Shown here piece after piece: positions 1 to 5,250 of a DNA stretch of 5,250 nucleotides; position 1 is the stretch's first letter, and every line of letters starts with the position of its first letter. The stretch covers positions 1-5,250 of the forward strand of contig DASCMO010000195.1 in the NCBI GenBank assembly GCA_036010965.1, read 5' to 3'. Made by a program: the position numbers and the translations under genes. The notes below the pieces were generated by a model that had not been told where the DNA came from, made no database searches, and saw only the letters and a list, made by a program, of their open reading frames with translations. Origin of the DNA: GCA-2686265 sp036010965. Its GTDB lineage: Bacteria > Planctomycetota > UBA1135 > GCA-002686595.

Positions 1-2
1 GA

Positions 3-251
3 GAGGGGGTCGAGACCCTCAAGCGCTGGGACGCGGAGAGCGCGGAGTACGAACCGCAGCGGTCCTTACTGAGAAGGCGCTTCATCGGGGGAGAAGGCCG
101 TAACCCTCCAGGGGGGAATCGGTATCACTGGTCAGGTAGGAGACGTGCAGAATCAGATTCTGAGCATGATCGGGGGTCTACTGCTCGTCCCGTTGGTGTT
201 GGCGGGCCGGGCGCAGGACCAAGAGGAGGTGAGCGAGTTCACCGCCTTTGA
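3..251 (+). CDS. Possible 3' tail of an upstream gene, partial at the left edge
   Basis: The frame that starts at base 3 is open from the window edge to a TGA at 249-251. Its first 20 or so codons (EGVETLKRWDAESAEYEPQR) look coding: most third positions are G or C and the composition is normal for a soluble protein. After about base 65 the translation turns arginine- and glycine-rich, and it then overlaps the M23 peptidase gene by roughly 100 bases in another frame. A true overlap of that length is unlikely. The real gene may therefore end earlier through a frameshift, or the whole stretch may be a chance open frame. No family is recognised and no start is visible inside the window. Confidence 0.25.
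   Translation, partial: EGVETLKRWDAESAEYEPQRSLLRRRFIGGEGRNPPGGNRYHWSGRRRAESDSEHDRGSTARPVGVGGPGAGPRGGERVHRL
134..142 (+). promoter_or_regulatory. Ribosome binding site for the M23 peptidase gene
   Basis: The purine-rich sequence AGGTAGGAG sits just before the GTG at 145. Its first AGG is eight bases from the start codon and its second AGGAG only two. It supports GTG 145 over the in-frame ATG at 166, which would be more than 20 bases away. An in-frame stop at 70-72, with no ATG, GTG or TTG in between, rules out an earlier standard start. Confidence 0.45.
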
Positions 252-996
252 CTATCCCTGCAGCAAGTACCGCAAGGGCTTGCGCGGGAAGGGCAACTTC
301 GGGTTCTACGTGGACGAGAAGAAGCCTCGGTCCCCCTTTTCCGGCTCGTATCACCTGGCCGAGGATGTCTGGGTGCGCTCCGGAACGAAGGTGCAGAGCG
401 TCGCGGATGGGGTGGTGATGTACTCCGACTTCAGCCCCTCCTGGAAGGACAAGGCTGGCCAGATGCACTGGAACCTCGGCGACGTGATCGTGATCGAGCA
501 CCCGCTCGAGCCTCCGGAGGGTGAGTTGAAACAAGTCTGCTCGGTCTATGTCCACCTCTCCGCCAAACGACGCGTCGCGGTCGGAGATCGCGTTACCCGA
601 GGGCAGATCATCGGGACGGTGGGCAAGCACAAGAGCAAGGAGAACGGGTACTACCCCGTCCACCTACACTTCGGCATTCATCGGGGGCCGTACCACCAGA
701 TCTCGCCCGCCTGGCGACAGAGACTCGTCCAGGAGGCCGGCGAGATAGGTCTTCCCTTCGGGCCGGAGCACTCGCTCGTCAAGGGCGAGATAGAACTGAA
801 GCTCCACTCCCAGACCTGGGTTCTGCTTGATTTCACGGACCACGAGGCGAAGGGCATGCTCTCCCTTCTCATCGGCAGCACCTCTCCAGACTACCAACCC
901 GCCGACATCATGGGCTGGTGCCAGGGCTACGGCGAAGAGGGTGCCGTGGCGGAGTGGATCCGGCCCTCGCAGTGGATCGAAGACCGCCTGCCGTGA
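145..996 (+). CDS. Exported M23-family zinc metallopeptidase (LytM/peptidoglycan endopeptidase type)
   Basis: This 283-residue protein begins with a hydrophobic signal-like segment (residues 8-20) and a plausible signal peptidase site near GRA-Q (residues 22-24). It is therefore likely exported. The M23 hallmarks are present in order: H70-L-A-E-D74 followed by SGTKVQSVADGVV, then Y135-V-H137-L, then H173-L-H175-F-G-I. By analogy with LytM, H70, D74 and H175 bind zinc while H137 and H173 act in catalysis. Family members usually cut peptide cross-bridges in peptidoglycan. The usual glycine two residues after the first histidine is replaced by alanine (A72). About 100 residues after the catalytic core (roughly 181-283) match nothing I recognise. 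The GTG start leaves an n-region (MQNQ) with no positive charge, so the ATG at 166 remains possible. The domain call is firm; the physiological substrate is inferred. Confidence 0.85.
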   Translation: MQNQILSMIGGLLLVPLVLAGRAQDQEEVSEFTAFDYPCSKYRKGLRGKGNFGFYVDEKKPRSPFSGSYHLAEDVWVRSGTKVQSVADGVVMYSDFSPSWKDKAGQMHWNLGDVIVIEHPLEPPEGELKQVCSVYVHLSAKRRVAVGDRVTRGQIIGTVGKHKSKENGYYPVHLHFGIHRGPYHQISPAWRQRLVQEAGEIGLPFGPEHSLVKGEIELKLHSQTWVLLDFTDHEAKGMLSLLIGSTSPDYQPADIMGWCQGYGEEGAVAEWIRPSQWIEDRLP

Positions 997-1061
997 GGCC
1001 ACTGGAGTAGGACGTAGAGCGTGATGGCCAGTCGGCTTGGAAGCTGGGCGTGGACGAACTG

Positions 1062-1068
1062 AAGGAAG
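1062..1068 (+). promoter_or_regulatory. Ribosome binding site for the four-span membrane protein
   Basis: AAGGAAG lies nine bases before the GTG at 1078. An in-frame TGA at 1060-1062 leaves no earlier start, so this site fixes GTG 1078 as the start codon. Confidence 0.55.
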
Positions 1069-1077
1069 CTCCGTGAG

Positions 1078-1566
1078 GTGCGAACCGCCGAGAACTCCCC
1101 GACCCTAAATCACGAAGGAGAGAGCGCCAGTATTCGCAACATCCTCGCCGTCAGCGTCGGCACCCTCGCCGTCGTCGTCGGCCTTGCCGCGGGCATGGCC
1201 GTGAACATGGCGCTCGTCATGCTCAACGGCTACGTGCTCTTTCCCATGCCCGAGGGGATGGACATGTACGACCCGCAGCAGATGAATACCTACGTCGCCA
1301 CTCTGCCGACGGCGGCCTTCTTCATTGTGCTGGCCGCGCATCTCGGGCAGTCATTCGTGGGCGGCTGGGTGGCCGCTCGGTTCGGGTCATCGAGGCCGAT
1401 GTTGCTCGCGATGATCGTGGGCCTGGTCTCGCTGGCTGGTGGGATCATGAACATGATGACCATCGAAGGGCCGGACTGGATGTACATCGAGCTGCCGCTC
1501 TACCTGGTCGTCGCCTGGATGGCGGGCCGGATAGAAGTCAAGCGGAGGGCTGCTGTATTCGGCTGA
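1078..1566 (+). CDS. Small methionine-rich membrane protein with four predicted spans, function unknown
   Basis: This 162-residue protein has a 20-residue polar N-terminus and four hydrophobic stretches at about residues 21-49, 75-100, 107-128 and 134-150. Basic residues flank the ends and the middle loop (R20, R101/R106, and RIEVKRR at 151-157). Positive-inside logic therefore puts both termini in the cytoplasm. The first outer loop (about 50-72, with PMPEGMDMYDPQQM) is acidic and rich in methionine. The protein has 15 methionines in 162 residues, including an I-M-N-M-M cluster in span 3. It resembles small uncharacterised membrane proteins seen in several environmental phyla, but that is from memory and no function is known to me. 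It lies 81 bases after the peptidase on the same strand, so co-transcription is possible. The frame is intact, the composition is clearly that of a membrane protein, and a good ribosome site precedes it. Confidence 0.75.
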   Translation: MRTAENSPTLNHEGESASIRNILAVSVGTLAVVVGLAAGMAVNMALVMLNGYVLFPMPEGMDMYDPQQMNTYVATLPTAAFFIVLAAHLGQSFVGGWVAARFGSSRPMLLAMIVGLVSLAGGIMNMMTIEGPDWMYIELPLYLVVAWMAGRIEVKRRAAVFG

Positions 1567-1694
1567 GGGGCGGCGCGAACCCGCCTGCGGGACTCCCGGG
1601 CGCGACACCTTGCACGCCTCGCTTCTGTACGTGCTCGGCCGTGGACCTCGGGACCCTGGCCCCCGACCAGCACGGCCTCGAGCGATGCCAGACG

Positions 1695-2060
1695 TCAGGC
1701 GTGTTCGTGGGCGCTGGGTTTATCCGCGGGGAGGCCTTCGGCTTCCACACGCTCCATGGCCTTGCGGAGCATCGCGTGGACACGCTCGACGTTCGCGGTG
1801 TTCGCGCTAGTGAAGAGCGAGAACGGGATGAACACGGACTCCGACTGGATCCGGATGCTCTTCTCCTCGACGGCGAGGAGCACGCGCTCGCCCCAGCTCC
1901 TCAATCCCCATCGGACCCGGATCCCCGTTGATCCTGGCACCGTCCCCGCGCTGCGCTTCCAGCGCGGATGCTTGCACAGCTCGGCCGTGGTCAGCTCGAT
2001 CAGGTAGGACAGCTCCCGCGCGGGAGCGTCACGGATCACGAGTCGGTCATGAGAGCTCAT
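1695..2060 (-). CDS. Uncharacterised 121-residue soluble protein
   Basis: The frame reads from ATG at 2058-2060 to TGA at 1695-1697. The protein has no signal peptide or membrane span and looks cytoplasmic. It appears to have an N-terminal helix (ELSYLIELTTAELCKHPRW, residues 16-34) and a central strand-rich stretch of alternating hydrophobic residues (about 46-80, with RVRWGLRSWGERVLLAVEE and SIRIQSESVFIPF). It ends with a C-terminal helix (about 89-110, VERVHAMLRKAMERVEAEG). That balanced pattern argues for a real protein rather than an antisense shadow, and the plus-strand frame over the same bases (1641-1931) reads as low-complexity mirror sequence. No family is recognised. No strong ribosome site precedes the ATG; the nearest AGGA is about 14 bases away. 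It lies 141 bases downstream of the metallopeptidase gene on the same strand and could share its transcript. Confidence 0.6.
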   Translation of the reverse strand: MSSHDRLVIRDAPARELSYLIELTTAELCKHPRWKRSAGTVPGSTGIRVRWGLRSWGERVLLAVEEKSIRIQSESVFIPFSLFTSANTANVERVHAMLRKAMERVEAEGLPADKPSAHEHA

Positions 2061-2201
2061 CGTCGCTTACTGGAGGTCCTGTTCGACCGGGTGGCGGGCA
2101 CACCGTATCAGACGCCCACGCGAGAGCCGGCTTCCCTGGAAAGACCGGCATTTGTCCATGGTGGATGGATGGCCTGAAGGGGGAGGCGGTGGGCGGGAGG
2201 G

Positions 2202-3275
2202 CTACCGGACCGCGGGGTGTCTCGCCCTGAAGAGGGCCGTGACGGCCCTCCTAGCCTTCCTGGTCTTCACGGTCTCCAGGAGCCCGTCCTCCAGCTCGCG
2301 AAACGTGTAGTAGCGCACGTGGTTGATCCGCAGCCGGCGGTCCTTCGCGTCGAGGTGGTTGATCGCCGCGCCGACCGCCAGCGGGCCGACCTCCTCGTGC
2401 AGGGCGCCGAGGAGCGCCGCGATCCCCTCGCGAGCCTCCGTGCTCGGCTGCACGCCTTCATTTTCCTTCTTGAACCGATCGTAGGAGCGCCAGCGAACGT
2501 CCCGGATCCCCTGCATGAACCTGGCCTTCTTGTGCTCCTCGGCGACTTGCTGACACACCACGACCCCGACGTAGTGCGCCCAGACGTGCCGATCTTCCTC
2601 GTTGGTGCGGTCGCCCCACATGGCGATCACGTGTCCCAACTCGTGGCAGAGCCCGTAGAAGAGGAACTTGCCGTCCCGGGTCGGGGACTGAAGCTCCTTG
2701 GGGTCGACGATCGGGAAGTCGATCTGCGAGTGGTAGGGGAACTGGGGGGCGAAGTGTGGCGGTCGCTCGATCTTCTCTTCGAGGTGGACCCGCACGCGGA
2801 GCTTCTTGCCGGGGACCTTGCTGAACTCCCGGAAACCGAAGGTCTCGTCGAAGCCTTCGAGCACCGCCTCGAGGATCTCCGCGAAGTGCTCGAGGTAGGC
2901 CTCGTCCACGCCAATGCCCCGCAGTTGGAAGCGGGGGCGCGTGAGCGCAGCACCGAGTTGCCCCCCCTCGCCCCCGAGGCGGGCCTTGATGAGCGTGAAG
3001 TCCTCGAGACGATCGATCTCGAGCGACGCCTCTGCAGCGGAGACGAGGGCCTCCTCGACACCTCGCGCATCCTCCATCGCGACCAGCTTCTCGAGCGCCT
3101 TGGCCGCCCTGGCGGGGAGCCGCCTGGCGAGCTCCTCCTCGGTCCCATTCGGCCTGCGGGCATGCTCGGCGTTGAGCTTCTCGATCGCCTCGCAGTAGGT
3201 CGCCGCCTGCGCGACAGCTCCGTCATTGGCGATCGGCAGGAGCGCGAGCGAGGAGGCTGCGAGGAGCGCGATCAT
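2202..3275 (-). CDS. Exported putative zinc metallopeptidase with an HELGH motif
   Basis: This 357-residue protein begins with a hydrophobic stretch (MIALLAASSLALLPI) and a likely signal peptidase site near VAQA-A (residues 21-25). It is therefore probably exported. The zinc motif H211-E-L-G-H215 lies in a hydrophobic helix (FLFYGLCHELGHVIAMW). Eleven residues later comes NEEDRHVWAHY (225-235), which resembles the EADxxA-type second motif of gluzincins, so E226 or E227 may be the third zinc ligand. The N-terminal 100 residues are helical and charged, and a middle section (about 113-200) precedes the metal site. The C-terminal 100 residues are also helical and basic at the end. I cannot assign a named peptidase family. 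The start is firm in the sense that an in-frame TAG (complement of 3288-3290) leaves no start further upstream. A dense antisense open frame at 2217-3368 is a GC-rich shadow. Confidence 0.75.
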   Translation of the reverse strand: MIALLAASSLALLPIANDGAVAQAATYCEAIEKLNAEHARRPNGTEEELARRLPARAAKALEKLVAMEDARGVEEALVSAAEASLEIDRLEDFTLIKARLGGEGGQLGAALTRPRFQLRGIGVDEAYLEHFAEILEAVLEGFDETFGFREFSKVPGKKLRVRVHLEEKIERPPHFAPQFPYHSQIDFPIVDPKELQSPTRDGKFLFYGLCHELGHVIAMWGDRTNEEDRHVWAHYVGVVVCQQVAEEHKKARFMQGIRDVRWRSYDRFKKENEGVQPSTEAREGIAALLGALHEEVGPLAVGAAINHLDAKDRRLRINHVRYYTFRELEDGLLETVKTRKARRAVTALFRARHPAVR

Positions 3276-3439
3276 GGCGCACCCAACCTAGCAACTGGTC
3301 CAGTTCCAGGGCGCGCCCAATCGCTCAAGTCGCACTCGGTGGCAGACCGCACCCAGCATGCGAAGTAGGATGAGGTTGTCGGGACTGTCGGCCAGATGGA
3401 TCGGCAGAGGCCGTATCATCGATGTGAGACCCGCCGCCC
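3276..3439. promoter_or_regulatory. Divergent intergenic region, likely promoters in both directions
   Basis: This 164-base gap separates two genes that point away from each other, so it should hold a promoter for each. The only sequence hint is TATCAT at 3414-3419, which could serve as a -10 element for the rightward gene. I see no -35 box at normal spacing, because TTGTCG at 3376 is about 32 bases away. No operator-like palindrome was found. The call rests on gene layout. Confidence 0.3.
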
Positions 3440-4030
3440 ATGAGACGCTTCCTCCCGCTCCTCCTCTGCATTCCCTGCTTCGCCCAGGAGGGAGACGATC
3501 CGCTGGAGGGCCATTCGGCCCACGGGGAGGCCTTCAACGAGGGGCCGCGGCAGGCCGCCTACCTACTCGACACCCAGGCCAACGTCTCCTTCCCCATCAC
3601 CGCGAAGAGCGAGGAGGTGCAGCGCTTCTTCGACCAGGGCGTCTCGTTCCTGCACGGCTTCTGGTACTTCGAGGCCGAGCGCACCTTCCGCCAGGTGCTG
3701 GCGCTCGACCCCGACTCCACCGAGGTCCTCGCCACCGGCCTGTCGGGCGAGGAGGTCTATCCCTTCCCGATCGCCTCCGACGCCGAGCTGGAGCTCTTCC
3801 GCAGCTGGCGTGCTTTTGACGACTTCGAGCAGGTGCCCTTGCACGGCACCTACCTGATCGACTCCGCCGGCCGCGTCCGCTGGCTCGACATCTCCTACGA
3901 GCCCTTCATGGACTGGGAGTTCCTCCTCGCCGAATCCGCGCGCCTGCTCGGTCTACCCGAACCCTCCGCCTCGATTTCGCGCGCGTCCCCGGTTGAGGCG
4001 ACGGGGGGCGGCGCGTCCAGAGAGGAATAG
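3440..4030 (+). CDS. Exported TPR/redoxin-type protein with an apparent large internal deletion
   Basis: This 196-residue protein starts with a signal peptide (MRRFLPLLLCIPCFA, cleavage near residue 15). Residues 25-92 (HSAHGEAFNEGPRQAA, then FPITAKSEEVQRFFDQGVSFLHGFWYFEAERTFRQVLALDPD) match the way long TPR proteins of Planctomycetota-like bacteria open. There, ALDP is normally followed by AMAYWG and many repeats. From about residue 94 the text changes to the end of a redoxin of the AhpC/TSA type: YPFPIASDAELELF, then RAFDDFEQVPLHGTYLIDSAGRVRW and DISYEPFMDWEFLLAESARLLGL. The TPR array and the redoxin half carrying the CxxC-like cysteines are absent. The only cysteines, C10 and C13, lie in the signal peptide, so thiol redox activity is not expected. 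The reading frame is intact. An in-frame TGA at 3425-3427 makes ATG 3440 the first start, with no clear ribosome site. It may be a relic, a minimal derivative or an assembly join. Confidence 0.7.
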   Translation: MRRFLPLLLCIPCFAQEGDDPLEGHSAHGEAFNEGPRQAAYLLDTQANVSFPITAKSEEVQRFFDQGVSFLHGFWYFEAERTFRQVLALDPDSTEVLATGLSGEEVYPFPIASDAELELFRSWRAFDDFEQVPLHGTYLIDSAGRVRWLDISYEPFMDWEFLLAESARLLGLPEPSASISRASPVEATGGGASREE

Positions 4031-4032
4031 GA
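4021..4032 (+). promoter_or_regulatory. Ribosome binding site supporting a CTG start for the PhoD-like gene
   Basis: AGAGGAATAGGA overlaps the last codons and stop of the preceding gene. The GGA at 4024-4026 lies ten bases before CTG 4037, and a second AGGA lies four bases before it. No comparable match was noted immediately upstream of GTG 4082, while GAGGGGAGG at 4101-4109 could serve the later ATG at 4115. Confidence 0.4.
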
Positions 4033-4036
4033 CACT

Positions 4037-5250
4037 CTGACCTCTCGCATCATCTGCTGCCTCTCGCTGGCTCTCATAGGAGTGGTCGGCACCCCAGAGG
4101 GAGGGGAGGTGCACATGGCCAACGGGTTCAAGATCGGAGAGGTCTCGGATCGCTCGGCTCTGGTGTGGGTGCGGCTGACGCAGCTTCCTGAGCGGGTGCG
4201 GGAGGGGATCGAGTTCGAGAGGGACGCTGATGCGGTGCCCGAAGGACGCGCGCTCTCGGACATGCAAGATTCCGTTGAGGGCGTGGCCGGTCAGGCCCGG
4301 GTCTCGTGGTGGCCGAAGGGGGGCATTGGGATTCGGGCGTCCACCGGCTGGGAGGAGGTGGATCCCGAGGCGGACCACACGGCACAACTGACCCTTGGGG
4401 GTCTGCGCGCGGGCGTCGACTACGAGGTGCTGGTCGAGGGGCGCTCAGGTGACCAGGGCGAGGCGGAATGCGAGCAACGCGGAGCCTTCACCTCGGCCCA
4501 GGCGGCGGACACGGCGCAACGGGTGGTGTTCACGGTGGTCACCGGACAGGAGTTCGCCCGCAGGGACGACCCGGAGAACGGACACCGGATCTATCCAGCC
4601 ATGGGGGCGCTCGAGCCGCAGTTCTTCGTCCACACCGGCGACATCGAGTACTACGACAAGCCCGGACCCTTCGCCAAGAACGTCGAACTCGCTCGCTTCA
4701 AATGGAACCGCATCTACGCGATGCCCTTCCAGCGCGACTTCCACCGAACGGTCGCCAGCTACTTCATGAAGGACGACCACGACACCCTCAAGAATGACTG
4801 CTGGCCCGGGCAGCACTACGGCGAGCTCACCTGGGAGGACGGACTGGCCCTCTTTCGCGAGCAGGTCCCCATGGGCGAGCGCACCTGGAGACGGGCGCGC
4901 TGGGGGAAGGACCTGGAGGTCTGGCTCGTGGAGGGGCGCGACTTTCGCAGCCCCAACAAGGCTCCCGATGGACCGGCCAAGACCCTCTGGGGCGAGGAAC
5001 AGATGGAGTGGTTCCTGCAAACCTTCGCCGCATCGGACGCGACCTTCCGGGTCCTGATCAGCCCCACGCCGATCGTCGGTCCCGACCGCAAGAGCAAGAA
5101 CGACAACCACGCCAACGTGGGTTTCGCCACCGAGGGCGACGCCCTGCGCGCGTTCCTGGGGGAGCAGACCGATGCCTTCGTCATTTGCGGTGACCGACAC
5201 TGGCAGTATGTCTCCGTCGACGAGGAGACCGGGGCTGAAGAGTTCTCATG
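4037..5250 (+). CDS. PhoD-like alkaline phosphatase/phosphodiesterase, exported, truncated by the window edge
   Basis: The frame is open from a TAG at 4028-4030 to the window end and gives about 404 residues, with the C-terminus missing. Numbering from CTG 4037, residues 1-20 (TSRIICCLSLALIGVVG) form a signal peptide. Residues about 29-160 resemble the beta-rich N-terminal domain of PhoD proteins (GFKIGEVSDRSALVWVRL). The metallophosphoesterase core follows: VVFTVVTGQEFARRDD, then VHTGD202IEYYD, then KDDHDTLKND at 245-254, and CGDRHWQY with D386 and H388. These are the metal-binding segments of the PhoD family, which releases phosphate from phosphomonoesters or diesters outside the cytoplasm, usually with Ca/Fe metals. 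The start is uncertain: GTG 4082 or ATG 4115 would lose most or all of the signal peptide. It lies six bases after the preceding gene in the same frame and is probably in the same operon. No Pho-box was identified. Confidence 0.88.
   Translation, partial: MTSRIICCLSLALIGVVGTPEGGEVHMANGFKIGEVSDRSALVWVRLTQLPERVREGIEFERDADAVPEGRALSDMQDSVEGVAGQARVSWWPKGGIGIRASTGWEEVDPEADHTAQLTLGGLRAGVDYEVLVEGRSGDQGEAECEQRGAFTSAQAADTAQRVVFTVVTGQEFARRDDPENGHRIYPAMGALEPQFFVHTGDIEYYDKPGPFAKNVELARFKWNRIYAMPFQRDFHRTVASYFMKDDHDTLKNDCWPGQHYGELTWEDGLALFREQVPMGERTWRRARWGKDLEVWLVEGRDFRSPNKAPDGPAKTLWGEEQMEWFLQTFAASDATFRVLISPTPIVGPDRKSKNDNHANVGFATEGDALRAFLGEQTDAFVICGDRHWQYVSVDEETGAEEFS

Noticed and set aside
1024..1062. Twelve-codon frame (MASRLGSWAWTN) before the membrane protein, considered as a leader peptide
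   Set aside because: It has no attenuator-like hairpins or runs of regulatory codons beyond two tryptophans, and short frames of this size occur by chance.
1580..1591. CCCG-CCTG-CGGG hairpin between the convergent genes, considered as a terminator
   Set aside because: The stem has only four base pairs and no T-run follows on either strand, so an intrinsic terminator is not supported.
2061..2201. The 141-base gap between the two minus-strand genes, checked for an RNA gene, repeat or promoter
   Set aside because: No tRNA-like fold, repeat, clear promoter or terminator was visible.
2217..3368. A 383-codon open frame on the plus strand, longer than the metallopeptidase gene opposite it
   Set aside because: Its product is a charged, leucine/arginine/glutamate-rich mirror of the minus-strand gene with no signal peptide or motif, whereas the minus strand gives a signal peptide and HELGH. 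Long antisense frames are expected at this GC content.
3376..3419. TTGTCG and TATCAT considered as a -35/-10 promoter pair
   Set aside because: The spacing is about 32 bases, far from the usual 16-18, so only the -10-like hexamer was kept as a weak hint.
4395..5200. Several open frames on both strands across the PhoD-like gene
   Set aside because: They are alternate-frame shadows with low-complexity arginine/serine or glycine/valine-rich products, while the PhoD frame carries all the family motifs.

Overview
This 5,250-base window is GC-rich bacterial DNA. It holds six supportable protein genes and a possible gene tail at the left edge. I see no RNA genes, insertion sequences, CRISPR arrays or phage genes. 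The gene content suggests a Planctomycetota-like bacterium, perhaps from an environmental assembly: a PhoD-type phosphatase, a secreted TPR/redoxin-type protein carrying the HSAHGEAFNEGPRQAA block, and several exported proteins of uncertain family. That assignment rests on remembered resemblance of protein families and is moderate to weak.

Left part, plus strand: a secreted M23-type zinc peptidase (145-996) is followed after 81 bases by a small, methionine-rich membrane protein with four predicted spans (1078-1566). Middle part, minus strand: a 121-residue uncharacterised protein (2060-1695) lies downstream of an exported HExxH putative metallopeptidase (3275-2202). Right part, plus strand: an exported 196-residue protein (3440-4030) is followed after six bases by a PhoD-like alkaline phosphatase/phosphodiesterase, which probably starts at CTG 4037 and runs off the right edge.

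The 3440-4030 gene is the most unusual item. Its first half looks like the opening of a TPR protein. Its second half looks like the end of a redoxin (AhpC/TSA-type thioredoxin fold). The material expected between them, including the redox-active cysteines, is missing, although the reading frame is intact. The divergent arrangement around 3276-3439 implies promoters for the metallopeptidase and for the redoxin-remnant/PhoD pair.

Five of the six proteins carry a signal peptide or membrane segments, so the window is mostly concerned with the cell envelope. I found no evidence of a single integrated new system.
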